A stretch of DNA of 64,000 nt, from NCBI GenBank assembly GCA_947169885.1, contig CAMVRM010000004.1, positions 1 to 64,000 on the forward strand. The letters run 5' to 3'. A model generated the notes under the pieces. That model had not been told where the DNA came from, did not search any database, and worked only from the letters and a program-made list of their open reading frames with translations. Origin of the DNA: an uncultured Ruminococcus sp. (lineage in GTDB: Bacteria > Bacillota > Clostridia > Oscillospirales > Ruminococcaceae). Shown one piece after another: positions 18,742-29,461 of the stretch (the first letter of the stretch is position 1; the number at the start of each line of letters is the position of its first letter). A program made the translations under genes and the position numbers.

Positions 18742-19628
18742 CTCAGATATTCCTCAGCCGAGATAGCACAGCAAGCGCCGTCAGCAACAGCAGTAACGAC
18801 CTGTCTGAGCGACTTTGTGCGCACATCGCCTGCCGCAAACAGCCCCTCAGCGGAAGTGATGCCGTTCTCGTCAGCCTTGATGTAACCGCCCTCTAACTCG
18901 CACACGCCCTCGAGCGGTCTGGTGTTGGGTATCTGACCTATCGCAGTGAACACGCCGTCCACAGCTATCTCACGGCGTTCGCCCTTTTGTTCGACAGCTA
19001 TCCCCGAAACTTTTCCCTCGCCCAGTATCTCGGCAGGAACGGCTTCAAGCACAAGCTCGATGTTCGGAGTCTCGGCGATCTTCTTCTGCAAGCTCTGATT
19101 TCCACGGAACTCGGCACGGCGGTGGATAAGATAAACTTTTTCGGCAAGCTTTGACAGATAGAGCGCATCGCCCAGTGCCGTGTCGCCGCCGCCCACGACT
19201 GCAACGGTCTTGCCCTTGTAGAACATTCCGTCACACACAGCGCAGTAGCTTACGCCTTTCATGTTTGCGCCCTTGACATCCAGCCTGCGGTTAGACGCAC
19301 CTGCCGCATAGATAACGCTTCTGCCTGCGACTGTTTTACCGTCAGCAAGCTTAACGTTCCAGCCGTCGGAGGTCTTTTCAAGGCTTTCCACTTCGCCGTC
19401 CATGAACTGAGCGCCCATGTTCTCGGCGTGTTCACGGAACTTTGCGCCGAGGTCATAGCCGCCGATGCCGGGCAGTCCGAGGTAATTGTCAACGCAGTCG
19501 GTAACGGCTATCTGTCCCGTGCCCATGAATTCTTTCTCGATTATAACGTAAGAAAGAGTTGCTCTGCCTGCATAAACTGCCGCCGAAAGTCCCGCAGGAC
19601 CGCTTCCGATAATTACAACATCATACAT
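18738..19628 (-). CDS. trxB: Thioredoxin reductase
   Basis: VVIIGSGPAGLSAAVYAGRA, YCAVCDGMFYKGK redox-active CxxC. Confidence 0.95.
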   Translation of the reverse strand: MYDVVIIGSGPAGLSAAVYAGRATLSYVIIEKEFMGTGQIAVTDCVDNYLGLPGIGGYDLGAKFREHAENMGAQFMDGEVESLEKTSDGWNVKLADGKTVAGRSVIYAAGASNRRLDVKGANMKGVSYCAVCDGMFYKGKTVAVVGGGDTALGDALYLSKLAEKVYLIHRRAEFRGNQSLQKKIAETPNIELVLEAVPAEILGEGKVSGIAVEQKGERREIAVDGVFTAIGQIPNTRPLEGVCELEGGYIKADENGITSAEGLFAAGDVRTKSLRQVVTAVADGACCAISAEEYLR

Positions 19629-19769
19629 AATCCAATACCTCCAAACAATAAATTAAGATAAAAAGCGATTTAATTTAGCTAAATTAAATTTACCTAAATA
19701 TAATATACCACAACTAAACTCATTTGTCAAGTCTTTTTTTAAAAAAATTTTCATCGCCGCAGGCAATAC

Positions 19770-19822
19770 CTTATTTCTTATAGCACCACACTTGGTGCGC
19801 TTATCTCTAATTTCTTATTTTA
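19770..19822. repeat. Heptad-repeat element (minus orientation)
   Basis: cttatttcttatagcaccacacttggtgcgcttatctctaatttcttatttta; abuts the stop of the C39-like gene. Confidence 0.5.
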
Positions 19823-20176
19823 TTTTGGCTTTATCTCGAAGAAGTATTTTCTGTCCGCAGTGGGAAAGTCTGACATAACTCCGTGTTCGGGGTCGTAGAA
19901 AACGCCCTCGCAGTAAAGCGACCAGTGCCAGCAGCGTGGAGTTTCAAGGCTCAGCATACACAGCTGCGGAAGCTGAGACTTGTCCGTTATCTGCACACGG
20001 CGGTCTGAAACGGAAAAACCATGCGAGCGCAGGAACTCTTTCATCTCACGAAGCGTTGTCTCACGGTCATTCGAGAGCAGGCGTGCGACTTCCGAAACGT
20101 CAATGCCAGTCACCATTGCAAGCACTGCCTGTCCGCATTGCAGATCGGTCGGCTCGTGAACATATCCAATATCCAT
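19820..20176 (-). CDS. C39-like peptidase-fold protein
   Basis: DLQCGQAVLAMVTGIDVSEVARLL ... CWHWSLYCEGVFYDPEHG: Cys/His arrangement of papain-like C39 domains; start at MDIGYVHEP. Confidence 0.65.
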   Translation of the reverse strand: MDIGYVHEPTDLQCGQAVLAMVTGIDVSEVARLLSNDRETTLREMKEFLRSHGFSVSDRRVQITDKSQLPQLCMLSLETPRCWHWSLYCEGVFYDPEHGVMSDFPTADRKYFFEIKPK

Positions 20177-20189
20177 ATTTTCCCTCCAT

Positions 20190-20366
20190 AAAAAAGATAA
20201 GAGATAAAAGATAAGAGATAAGAGATATTTGATCGTTCGTTCTTTTTTCATTTGTTCTCGAAAAAGTCTGATATATACATTACAGAACTTATCTGGAACT
20301 ATTTAAGAAACAGCACAACCGCTCCTTATCTCTTATCTCTCATCTCTTATCTCTTATCTCTTATTT
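20190..20366. repeat. Heptad-repeat element with inverted right arm
   Basis: aaaaagataagagataaaagataagagataagagatattt ... ccttatctcttatctctcatctcttatctcttatctcttattta. Confidence 0.75.
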
Positions 20367-20428
20367 AGTATTCTAGCATATTTTAATGACATTGTGTTTA
20401 ACAAATTTAAAATTCTGAGCCGCAGCAC

Positions 20429-20457
20429 TTGAAAAAGTTGTCGGAATGTGATATAAT
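20429..20457 (+). promoter_or_regulatory. SigA-type promoter
   Basis: TTGAAA-N17-TATAAT upstream of 20530. Confidence 0.75.
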
Positions 20458-20529
20458 TGATTGGATAGCAGGTCAAAAAATGAACTGTTGTCTTTTATCT
20501 GATATTTTGTGATAAGGGAGTGAGTCGGA

Positions 20530-20829
20530 TTGGATAACGAAGTCGTAAGACTGCTTGTCAGAGTTATGCTCACGTCTATGGGGCTTATGGCTGTGATAAT
20601 GCTTTGCTGTGTTGTCACCCCAAAACTTGCGAAGTTTATCGACTCACACAGAAAGTCTCCTCCTGCCGAACCGCAGGAGGGGGAGCAGGAAGTCAGGGGA
20701 GCGTTCGATGCTCAGAGCCTGCCCGAATATGACCTGAATTACAAGATATACAACAAAGATATTTATGGAGTTGATTTTAAGCATGGCAAAGAAAAACAAA
20801 ATGGTCGAAGCGATAACCTCAATGGATGA
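20530..20829 (+). CDS. Small single-TM hypothetical protein (TTG start; overlaps proS)
   Basis: TM helix [19 protein letters not shown], preceded by promoter and RBS. Confidence 0.5.
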   Translation: MDNEVVRLLVRVMLTSMGLMAVIMLCCVVTPKLAKFIDSHRKSPPAEPQEGEQEVRGAFDAQSLPEYDLNYKIYNKDIYGVDFKHGKEKQNGRSDNLNG

Positions 20830-22228
20830 GGATTTCGCACAGTGGTACACTGACATCTGCAAAAAGGCTGAACTTGTTGAGTACACAAGCGTTAAGGGCT
20901 GCATGGTCATTCGTCCCTACGGCTACGCTATCTGGGAAAATATCCAGGCTGACTTAGACCGCCGCTTCAAGGAACTGGGTCATGAGAACGTTTGTATGCC
21001 TATGTTTATCCCCGAGAGCCTTCTTAATAAGGAAAAAGACCACGTTGAGGGCTTTGCACCCGAAGTTGCGTGGGTAACTCACGGCGGCAGCGAGAAGCTG
21101 GAAGAACGCCTTTGTGTGCGCCCTACTTCCGAAACGCTGTTCTGCGAGCATTACGCCAATATCGTTCATTCCTACCGTGACCTGCCTAAGCTCTATAACC
21201 AGTGGGTGTCGGTCGTTCGCTGGGAAAAGACCACACGTCCTTTCCTGCGTTCGAGAGAATTCCTGTGGCAGGAGGGTCACACCATTCACGAGACTGCCGA
21301 GGAAGCTGTTCACGAGACTGAGCAGATGCTGAACGTCTATGCTGATTTCTGCGAGAAGTCGCTTGCTATGCCTGTTGTCAAGGGCAAAAAGACCGAGAGC
21401 GACAAGTTTGCAGGCGCAGTTTCGACCTACGCTATCGAAGCGCTCATGCACGACGGCAAAGCTTTGCAGGCAGGCACGAGCCACTATTTCGGCGACGGCT
21501 TTGCAAAGGCTTTCGGCATACAGTTCACAAGCCGTGAGAACAAGCTGGAATATCCGCATCAGACCTCTTGGGGCGTGACTACCCGTCTTATCGGCGCTAT
21601 CATCATGACACACGGCGATGACAGCGGACTTGTTCTGCCCCCTGCGGTAGCACCTGTTCAGGCTGTTATCATCCCGATCCAGCAGTTCAAGGAGGGTGTT
21701 CTTGAAAAGGCTAACGAGCTTGCAGAAGTGCTGAAAGCAGCAGGCGTTCGTGTGAAAGTCGATGACCGTGACCAGTCACCCGGCTGGAAGTTCTCCGAGC
21801 ATGAGATGAGAGGTGTTCCTGTCCGCATCGAGGTAGGTCCGAAGGACATCGAGGGTGGCAAGTGCGTTGTTGCAACACGCTACAACGGCGAAAAGCAGGA
21901 CGTTTCTTTCGAGGATCTTGCTGAGAAGATAAATGACCTGCTGAAAAACGAGATACCAAAGGGTATGTTCGAGAAAGCGGCTGCAAACCGCACTAACAAG
22001 ACTTATCAGTGCAAGACTATTGAAGAGATAAACGCTGCACTCACCGAAAAGGGTGACGGCTTTGTTGAAGCTATGTGGTGCGGAGATGAAGCCTGCGAAG
22101 ACAAGGTCAAGGAACTGACAGGCGCAGGTTCACGCTGCATTCCTTTCGAGCAGCATGAGATCTCGGACAAGTGCGTTTGCTGCGGAAAGCCTGCCAAGTG
22201 CATGGTCCTCTGGGGCAAAGCTTACTAA
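20783..22228 (+). CDS. proS: Prolyl-tRNA synthetase (short/archaeal-eukaryotic-type)
   Basis: [52 protein letters not shown]; length 481 aa. Confidence 0.95.
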   Translation: MAKKNKMVEAITSMDEDFAQWYTDICKKAELVEYTSVKGCMVIRPYGYAIWENIQADLDRRFKELGHENVCMPMFIPESLLNKEKDHVEGFAPEVAWVTHGGSEKLEERLCVRPTSETLFCEHYANIVHSYRDLPKLYNQWVSVVRWEKTTRPFLRSREFLWQEGHTIHETAEEAVHETEQMLNVYADFCEKSLAMPVVKGKKTESDKFAGAVSTYAIEALMHDGKALQAGTSHYFGDGFAKAFGIQFTSRENKLEYPHQTSWGVTTRLIGAIIMTHGDDSGLVLPPAVAPVQAVIIPIQQFKEGVLEKANELAEVLKAAGVRVKVDDRDQSPGWKFSEHEMRGVPVRIEVGPKDIEGGKCVVATRYNGEKQDVSFEDLAEKINDLLKNEIPKGMFEKAAANRTNKTYQCKTIEEINAALTEKGDGFVEAMWCGDEACEDKVKELTGAGSRCIPFEQHEISDKCVCCGKPAKCMVLWGKAY

Positions 22229-22344
22229 ATAAGAAATAAGAGATAAGAAATAAGAAAGCTTAGAAATCAGAAAGCTGAAAAGCAGAGATAAGAAATAAGA
22301 AAGCTTAGAGATCAGAAAGCTGAAAAGCAGAGATAAGAAAGCTG
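22226..22344. repeat. Heptad-repeat element with a 45-bp tandem repeat (2.3 copies)
   Basis: agataagaaataagaaagcttagaaatcagaaagctgaaaagcag at 22241-22285 and 22286-22330 (one difference), third partial copy. Confidence 0.85.
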
Positions 22345-22384
22345 TAAAAAATCTGAAATTTCTGGCGTGAACGGATCGGTGCAA

Positions 22385-22816
22385 ATGATATATAAGAGAA
22401 AAGTTTTTTACTACGAAACTGATAAAATGGCTATCGTTCATCACTCAAACTACATAAGGTGGATGGAGGAAGCGAGGGTCGAATATCTTGATAAAGTCGG
22501 CACTCCGTTCGACAAAATGGAGGAGCTGGGGCTTGTGTGTCCTGTGCTGGGCGTGAACGCCGAATATGTCGGAATGGTGCGCTTCGGCGACACTGTGACG
22601 ATAGATGTTCGGCTCACAGAGTTCAAGGGCGTTAAGATGATAGTACGCTATACCATGTATAAAGAGGACGGCTCGGTATGCTTTCGCGGCGAGAGCAGGC
22701 ACTGCTTCATGAAAGACGGAAAGATCGTGAACGTCAGGAAAAAATTTCCCGAGATATACGAAAAAATGATCTCCGAACTTGATACTTCGGAAGATCGGGA
22801 GGTTAAAACGAAATGA
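22385..22816 (+). CDS. Acyl-CoA thioesterase, YbgC/FadM-like hotdog (4HBT)
   Basis: KVFYYETDKMAIVHHSNYIRWMEEARVEYLDKVG. Confidence 0.9.
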   Translation: MIYKRKVFYYETDKMAIVHHSNYIRWMEEARVEYLDKVGTPFDKMEELGLVCPVLGVNAEYVGMVRFGDTVTIDVRLTEFKGVKMIVRYTMYKEDGSVCFRGESRHCFMKDGKIVNVRKKFPEIYEKMISELDTSEDREVKTK

Positions 22817-23352
22817 GAACATACACTTTAAATGTTGCAGGTCTGACGAGAGAACTGCCGCTCTGCCCTATAAGCGACAAGCTGGATATTGCGGCGTTCG
22901 TGATCTTTTCTGACGTTGAACTGACTGTCAGATGCACCGAGGAACTGCTCAAAAAGATAGATGTTGACTATGACATCATCATTTCAGCCGAGTCAAAGGG
23001 TATTCCGCTTGCATATGAATTTGCAAGGCAGACAGGCAAGCAGTATATCATCGCAAGAAAGAGCATGAAGTTTTATATGACCGAGCCGCTCACAGTCAAG
23101 GTCAAGTCGATAACAACTGCAAACGTCCAGACGCTGTGTCTTTCAAAGGAATATGCCGATCAGGTAAAGGGTAAGCGTGTGCTTATCGTTGATGATGTTA
23201 TCAGTACGGGTGAATCGCTCATAGCGCTTGAAAAGCTGGTGGAAGCCGCAGAAGGTGAGATAGTCTGCAAGGCGGCTATCTTAGCTGAGGGCAAGTCCGC
23301 TGACCGTGACGACATCGTGTTCCTTGAAAAGCTTCCTGTGTTTGAAAAATGA
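22813..23352 (+). CDS. Phosphoribosyltransferase (adenine PRTase-like)
   Basis: VLIVDDVISTGESL PRPP motif. Confidence 0.9.
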   Translation: MRTYTLNVAGLTRELPLCPISDKLDIAAFVIFSDVELTVRCTEELLKKIDVDYDIIISAESKGIPLAYEFARQTGKQYIIARKSMKFYMTEPLTVKVKSITTANVQTLCLSKEYADQVKGKRVLIVDDVISTGESLIALEKLVEAAEGEIVCKAAILAEGKSADRDDIVFLEKLPVFEK

Positions 23353-23360
23353 TAACTTCA

Positions 23361-23397
23361 AAGCCGTGGAGTTCAATTTACTCTGCGGCTTTTTTTA
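23361..23397 (+). terminator. Rho-independent terminator
   Basis: AAGCCGTGGAGT...ACTCTGCGGCTTTTTTT. Confidence 0.8.
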
Positions 23398-23421
23398 TTT
23401 TTGGAATTGCTTGAAATGCAC

Positions 23422-23450
23422 TTGACAGTCGGGCAGATATGGTGTAAAAT
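23422..23450 (+). promoter_or_regulatory. SigA-type promoter
   Basis: TTGACA-N17-TAAAAT. Confidence 0.75.
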
Positions 23451-23497
23451 AGAATATAGCAACTCTTTTTTTAGAAAAACGACAGGGAGAGCATGAA

Positions 23498-24835
23498 ATG
23501 GATAGTATTGGACGACAATATCTTATCATCGGAGGGGCTGTCTTTGCGGCGGTCAGTCTTTTCATGCTCCTGCTGGGGCTTTCGATGCAGACGGTGACAC
23601 GCTTTGCAGATGCAAGGCTTGAACGTATGCAGGAGGACAGGCGTGCTAAAAAGATAGCCGTCTTGCAGGAAAACGCCGAACTGACACGCTTCAAGACCAT
23701 TCTTATCCAGCTTGTGTCAGGCACAGGGCTTGCAGATGCTGAATATGAACTTATCTTCCTCACGGTCAAACGGTGCAGTGAACTTTCGTTATCGGCTTTG
23801 ATCCTTGTTTCGGCGGCGGCAAGCGTTCTTCTGACGCTTGTTTATTTCGTGCTGTGTACCGAACTGCCGAGACGTGCCTGCAAAACAGGACGGCTCGCAG
23901 GTGAGAACGGCGAGGTCTTTGCGCTCAGGTCGGTATCGTTCCTGCTCTTTATGCACGGTATCTTTACGCCTGTGACGCTTATGGGCAGGGGAGTGCTTGC
24001 ACTTCTTTCAAAGGCTTTCGGGGTGCGCCCCGAGGTCGTCGATGAAACAGGCGAGGATCTTATACAGCTTATCGACGCTCAGAGCGAGGACGGCGGCATC
24101 GAGGAAGAACAGGCAGAGATGATCTCAAACATCTTCGAGTTCGGCGACCTTGAACTGCATGAAGTCATGACGCACCGAACAGAAGTGTGTGCGGCAGAAC
24201 TTTCCTCATCGGTGGGTGATGTGGTGAAACTTGCTGTCGAGACAGGATTTTCCAGGATACCGATATACCGTGAGACAGTTGATGACATCTGCGGAGTTAT
24301 CTACGTGAAAGACCTGCTTCCGCTGGTGCTTCAATCGAACGTTTCGGATATTCCCGTGTCGAAATATATGCACAAGATAAAATACGTTCCCGAGTCGGGA
24401 AGCTGCGGCGAACTGTTTACATATTTCACCGAAAACAACAGACAGATAGCCGTGGTGCTTGACGAGTACGGCGGAACGGCAGGCGTTGTCACCATGGAAG
24501 ACCTGCTTGAACGCATAGTCGGGAATATACGTGATGAATATGACGATGATGAGGACGAGGAGATAGAGGAGATAACCCCTCACACATATGATATACTGGG
24601 CAGTGCCGACCCTGACGAGACAATGGAGAGATTGGGTTCGCCGCTTCCCGAGGAACACGATTATGACACTATGGGCGGATTTGTCACCGACCTGCTGGGA
24701 TATATACCCGAGGACGGTCAGACCCCTGCGGTGCGGTATAAGAACATCACATTCGGGGTGATTTCCGCAAGAGACAACCGCATTGTGAAACTTCGTGCGG
24801 TAATAGATAAAGAGAAAAAAGGAGAAAATATATGA
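23498..24835 (+). CDS. Hemolysin family / CNNM-CorC-like transporter with CBS domains
   Basis: EVMTHRTEVCAAELSS, GFSRIPIYRETVDDICGVIYVKDLL, VVLDEYGGTAGVVTMEDLLERIVG. Confidence 0.93.
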   Translation: MDSIGRQYLIIGGAVFAAVSLFMLLLGLSMQTVTRFADARLERMQEDRRAKKIAVLQENAELTRFKTILIQLVSGTGLADAEYELIFLTVKRCSELSLSALILVSAAASVLLTLVYFVLCTELPRRACKTGRLAGENGEVFALRSVSFLLFMHGIFTPVTLMGRGVLALLSKAFGVRPEVVDETGEDLIQLIDAQSEDGGIEEEQAEMISNIFEFGDLELHEVMTHRTEVCAAELSSSVGDVVKLAVETGFSRIPIYRETVDDICGVIYVKDLLPLVLQSNVSDIPVSKYMHKIKYVPESGSCGELFTYFTENNRQIAVVLDEYGGTAGVVTMEDLLERIVGNIRDEYDDDEDEEIEEITPHTYDILGSADPDETMERLGSPLPEEHDYDTMGGFVTDLLGYIPEDGQTPAVRYKNITFGVISARDNRIVKLRAVIDKEKKGENI

Positions 24836-26109
24836 AAAAAGGGGTGCTGTCGGTCATCACGGCTGTGGTCATGCTCTGCTCATGCGGTGCCGACAGCGGA
24901 AAAACAGCTGATAAAGTCAGCAGAAGAACTGCGAATGCTGCGCCTCAGCTTATTGAAGGAACGATCATCGACAATGCTGATACTTCGTCTGTGTCGGAGA
25001 AAAAAACTACGACTGCAACTTCTGCTGTCGAAAGCACTGTTCCCGAAGCGCAGGACGAGGACTTTCCCGAACTTTCGTTCATGGCGAATTTTTATCTTGC
25101 TGACCGTGACGAGGGCTATCTTGAAGCATTTAAAGCGATACAAAGAGGTCTGTTTAACCACGATGACGAGATAAAATTACCGAAAGGTGTTGTTTCTAAA
25201 AAGGAACGTTCAGATTTTTTTGTTTTTTGTACCAAGTCTTATTACTGGACGGATAATACAGGCGATTCCTTTTCATCTTACAGTGAAGACGACTATGTAA
25301 CTTCTTTATTGGTTGAATATTCAAACTCCGCACAGGACGAACTTGAAATGTATAACAAGGTCAGGGAACGTGCGCAGGAGATAGCGGAGCAGGCTTGCAG
25401 CAATTCGGACAGCGATTTTGAAAAGCTGTGTTATATCCATGATACGATAGTTGCCGACTGTGAGTATTCTTATGAGGGAGAAAATGTTCATGGTGCTTAT
25501 GGCGCACTTGTTGACAGAAAAGCTGTCTGCGAGGGTTACGCAAAAGCGTTTGCGCTGATATGCGATATGGCAGATATTCCCTGCCTTTATGTGAGCGGAA
25601 ATGCCGATAATGGCGAAGGAAGTGAGGGGCACGCATGGAACAAGGTGAAGCTTGACGGCAAATGGTATAACGTTGACTGCACATGGGACGATCCGTTGGG
25701 AAATGACGGCAGCAAGATAGAACATGAGTATCTTCTGTTGAGTGATGAACAGATCTCAGTGACACATTCTCCCGAAAGCAATACGTTTATGCCGGCACCG
25801 CAGGCAACGGACAGCAAGGGCGACTGGTTCTACCGAATGGGAAAAGTTATTACTGCCGATGATGACATTTACGAGATACTTGATACGTTTATCTCACAGA
25901 TCGAGCCGGAAACTTCCGACACTATCGAGTTTAAGTGTGAGAGCGATGAAGTCTATAATAAGGTATGTAACGAATGGTTCGATAACGATAACGGCGAACA
26001 CGGCGTTTTTACTGTGATGAGAAAATATGCAGTTTCGAGCGGTTCACTTCGTTATTCTAAAATAGTTGAACCTGAACACAGGTATATCTCATTGACGATA
26101 AACAGTTGA
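24832..26109 (+). CDS. Transglutaminase-like domain lipoprotein
   Basis: Lipobox VVMLCSCGADS; AVCEGYAKAFALICD...GHAWNKVKLDGKWYNVDCTWDDP. Confidence 0.9.
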   Translation: MKKGVLSVITAVVMLCSCGADSGKTADKVSRRTANAAPQLIEGTIIDNADTSSVSEKKTTTATSAVESTVPEAQDEDFPELSFMANFYLADRDEGYLEAFKAIQRGLFNHDDEIKLPKGVVSKKERSDFFVFCTKSYYWTDNTGDSFSSYSEDDYVTSLLVEYSNSAQDELEMYNKVRERAQEIAEQACSNSDSDFEKLCYIHDTIVADCEYSYEGENVHGAYGALVDRKAVCEGYAKAFALICDMADIPCLYVSGNADNGEGSEGHAWNKVKLDGKWYNVDCTWDDPLGNDGSKIEHEYLLLSDEQISVTHSPESNTFMPAPQATDSKGDWFYRMGKVITADDDIYEILDTFISQIEPETSDTIEFKCESDEVYNKVCNEWFDNDNGEHGVFTVMRKYAVSSGSLRYSKIVEPEHRYISLTINS

Positions 26110-26140
26110 TAAAAAACATTAATATATGGAGGAATAAAAA

Positions 26141-27811
26141 ATGCTTACAGATATTGAGATCGCACAGCAGGCAAAAATGCTCCGCATCGGGGAAGTCGCA
26201 AAGGCTCTCGGCATCGCTGAGGAGGACTATGAGCCATACGGTCACTACAAGGCAAAGCTGGCTGAACAGCTTTATGTCAAGACCGCTGACAAGCCGAACG
26301 GCAAGCTCATTCTCGTGACGGCGATAAACCCCACTCCCGCAGGCGAGGGAAAGACCACCGTTTCGGTAGGACTTGCCGAGGGCATGGCAAAGACAGGCAG
26401 AAACGCTATTTTGGCGCTTCGTGAGCCGTCACTGGGTCCTGTTTTCGGCATCAAGGGCGGTGCGGCAGGCGGCGGTTATGCTCAGGTAGTCCCCATGGAC
26501 GATATAAACCTGCACTTCACAGGTGATATGCACGCAATAACTGCGGCTAACAACCTGCTCTGCGCACTTATCGACAACCACATTCATCAGGGCAACGCTC
26601 TGAAAATAGACGAAAGACGCATTCTGTTCAAGCGCTGCATGGACATGAATGACCGTGCCCTCAGAAGCATTATCGTTGGTCTTGGCGGCAAGGTGAACGG
26701 TTTCCCGAGAGAGGACGGCTTCCAGATAACCGTTGCTTCCGAGATAATGGCGATACTTTGTCTTGCAAGCGACCTTGCAGACCTCAAAGCACGTCTTGAA
26801 CGCATACTTGTGGGCTATGACCTTGAAGGCAAGCCTGTTTATGCAGGTCAGCTTGGCGGCTGCGGCGCAATGGCTGCACTTCTTAAAGACGCACTCAAAC
26901 CAAACCTTGTGCAGACTCTTGAAAATACTCCTGCTATCATGCACGGCGGACCTTTCGCAAACATCGCACACGGCTGCAACTCGGTAAGAGCAACTAAGTT
27001 GTGTCTTAAACTTGCGGATTACACCATTACCGAAGCAGGCTTCGGCTCTGACCTTGGCGCTGAGAAGTTCTTCGACATCAAGTGCCGCTATGCAGGCTTG
27101 AAGCCCGACTGCGTTGTGCTTGTTGCTACTATCCGTGCGCTCAAATACAACGGCGGTGTTGCCCGTGCGGAACTTAAAGCCGAGAATGTTGAAGCGCTGA
27201 GAGCAGGCTCTGTAAATCTGCGCACTCACATCGAAAATATGCAGAAGTTCGGCGTGCCTGTCGTTGTTGCGATAAACCGCTTTGCTGAAGATACCGATGC
27301 CGAGATAAAAGTCATCGAGGAAGTCTGCGGCGAATGCGGAGTTGAGTTCTCGCTGACTGAGGTGTTCGCAAAGGGCGGCGATGGTGCTGCCGATCTTGCC
27401 GACAAGGTATGTGACGCTATCGAGAAGAAGCCCTCGCAGTTCAAGCCGCTTTATGACACGGCTCTGCCCGTCAAGGAGAAGATAGGCACTATCGCCCGTG
27501 AGATATACCGTGCTGACGGCGTTATCTACACCGCTCAGGCTGAAAAGGCGCTCAAAGAGATCGAAGCGCTGGGCAAGACCGACCTGCCTATCTGCGTTGC
27601 AAAGACGCAGTACAGCCTGTCGGACGACCCCACAAAGCTCGGCAAACCTGTTGGTTTTGAGATAACCGTCCGTGACATGAAGCTTTCATCGGGTGCAGGA
27701 TTCATCGTGGTCTACACAGGCGACATCATGACCATGCCCGGACTTCCGAAACTGCCTGCCGCAAACAACATCGACGTTGACAACGAGGGCAATATCTCGG
27801 GACTTTTCTGA
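26141..27811 (+). CDS. fhs: Formate--tetrahydrofolate ligase
   Basis: [53 protein letters not shown]. Confidence 0.98.
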   Translation: MLTDIEIAQQAKMLRIGEVAKALGIAEEDYEPYGHYKAKLAEQLYVKTADKPNGKLILVTAINPTPAGEGKTTVSVGLAEGMAKTGRNAILALREPSLGPVFGIKGGAAGGGYAQVVPMDDINLHFTGDMHAITAANNLLCALIDNHIHQGNALKIDERRILFKRCMDMNDRALRSIIVGLGGKVNGFPREDGFQITVASEIMAILCLASDLADLKARLERILVGYDLEGKPVYAGQLGGCGAMAALLKDALKPNLVQTLENTPAIMHGGPFANIAHGCNSVRATKLCLKLADYTITEAGFGSDLGAEKFFDIKCRYAGLKPDCVVLVATIRALKYNGGVARAELKAENVEALRAGSVNLRTHIENMQKFGVPVVVAINRFAEDTDAEIKVIEEVCGECGVEFSLTEVFAKGGDGAADLADKVCDAIEKKPSQFKPLYDTALPVKEKIGTIAREIYRADGVIYTAQAEKALKEIEALGKTDLPICVAKTQYSLSDDPTKLGKPVGFEITVRDMKLSSGAGFIVVYTGDIMTMPGLPKLPAANNIDVDNEGNISGLF

Positions 27812-27833
27812 CGTTCTTTAAGGAGGAATATTC

Positions 27834-29015
27834 ATGGACGGCAGCCATTCTGAAGTCAGAAAAAGGCTGAAAAAACGCAGTTTGCAGGGCGAAATAATAA
27901 TCGTTCTCGTGATAATATGCGTGCTTGCAAATCTTTCATACCTATTCATGGATAAATTCGCTCCTGCGCTGAGCCGTCAGGTGTTCGGATTCTATCAGCG
28001 GTATATTTTCCCGATACTCACCACGCCGTTTGCATTTATTACGGAAAAACTGCCGTTCTCATTCGGCGAGATACTTATCATCATAGGGCTGTGTTTTGTG
28101 CCGTTTTCGATTATTTTCGGGATAATAACGGCGGTCGTCAAGCGGCATGACAGCGAAGCAAAACGCAAAGTCGGACGGTTTTTCGGGCTGTTCTATGCGT
28201 GGGTGCTGGTGTATGTGCTTCTGACCGAGACATTCAACTGCTTTGTGCTGTATCATTCGCCGACTTTTTCACAGCTGTATGACTATCCGCAGGACAAATA
28301 CACGCCTGCACAGCTGGAACAGCTTGCGGATTTCCTCATAACACGCACGAATGACCTGTCACGGCAGGTGGAACGTGACAAAAGCGGACGATTCATACTG
28401 ACAGCCGACCTTGACAAAACGGCAAAGTCTGCAATGAAGTCCCTGAAAGATGATTATCCCCAGCTTGGCGGCTATTACACCACGCCTAAGAAAGTTAAGA
28501 ACTCGTTCTTCATGAGCCAGCAGTATCTTATGGGCATATATTTTCCCTTTACTATGGAAGCGAATTACAACGATCAGATGTATCAGCTGAATATGCCCGA
28601 CACCGTTTGCCACGAACTTGCGCACACAAAGGGCTTTATACGTGAGGACGAAGCGAACTTCATTTCGTTCCTTGCCTGCTATGAGAGCGACAATGTTGAA
28701 TATCGTTACAGCGGAAGTCTGCGTGCGCTCAAATACGTTATGTCAAAGTGTGACGAGAACTGCTCTGAGGACACCAAAGACAGGCTTTACAGCCGCCTTT
28801 CGGAGGGCGTTCGTGCCGACTGGTCGGGAAATGCGGAGTACTGGGAGTCGGTGCAGAAGTCTGACGAGGGGATTCTTGATTCGGAAAAAGTCGCAGAAGT
28901 GTCTGACAAGGCAATGGAGACTTCGCTCAAACTCAACGGCGTTGAGGACGGCAAGAAGTCTTACGGAAGAATGGTCGATCTGCTGCTCGACTGGTATTAT
29001 ATGGAACAGGAGTGA
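27834..29015 (+). CDS. DUF3810-like membrane metalloprotease-fold protein
   Basis: TM segments; PDTVCHELAHTKGFIREDEANFISFLAC. Confidence 0.8.
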   Translation: MDGSHSEVRKRLKKRSLQGEIIIVLVIICVLANLSYLFMDKFAPALSRQVFGFYQRYIFPILTTPFAFITEKLPFSFGEILIIIGLCFVPFSIIFGIITAVVKRHDSEAKRKVGRFFGLFYAWVLVYVLLTETFNCFVLYHSPTFSQLYDYPQDKYTPAQLEQLADFLITRTNDLSRQVERDKSGRFILTADLDKTAKSAMKSLKDDYPQLGGYYTTPKKVKNSFFMSQQYLMGIYFPFTMEANYNDQMYQLNMPDTVCHELAHTKGFIREDEANFISFLACYESDNVEYRYSGSLRALKYVMSKCDENCSEDTKDRLYSRLSEGVRADWSGNAEYWESVQKSDEGILDSEKVAEVSDKAMETSLKLNGVEDGKKSYGRMVDLLLDWYYMEQE

Positions 29016-29461
29016 TGCAGTTGAAGTTTGTGACTGATTCTGCCGAAGAAACGATAGCTCTGGGCGAAAAGATAGGAAAACTTCTGCACGGCGGCGAGGT
29101 CATCGCTTACCGCGGCGACTTGGGCGCAGGAAAGACGACTATCACACGGGGCATCTCGATAGGCATGGGGCTGGGCGATGAGGTGACAAGCCCGACTTTT
29201 GCGCTGGTCAACGAGTACCGGGGCGAAAAGCTGACGCTCTATCACTTTGATATGTACCGCATAACCTCTGCGGAGGACTTGGAAGCGGCAGGCTTTTTCG
29301 ACTTCATGGGCGAGGACAGCGTTATCGCCGCCGAGTGGAGCGAGAACATCGAGGACGAACTGCCCGAGGGGACTATCTTCATCGAACTGCGGCGTGTGAG
29401 CGATGATGTCCGTGAGATAACCATAACAGGAGACGATCGTTTTGAAGCTATTGGCAATTGA
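29012..29461 (+). CDS. tsaE: tRNA t6A biosynthesis ATPase TsaE
   Basis: YRGDLGAGKTTITRGISIGMG..VTSPTFALVNEY. Confidence 0.95.
   Translation: MMQLKFVTDSAEETIALGEKIGKLLHGGEVIAYRGDLGAGKTTITRGISIGMGLGDEVTSPTFALVNEYRGEKLTLYHFDMYRITSAEDLEAAGFFDFMGEDSVIAAEWSENIEDELPEGTIFIELRRVSDDVREITITGDDRFEAIGN

Noticed and set aside
26110-26140. Looked for a riboswitch (e.g. THF type) upstream of fhs
   Set aside because: Only ~30 nt between the stop of the upstream gene and the fhs start; too short.
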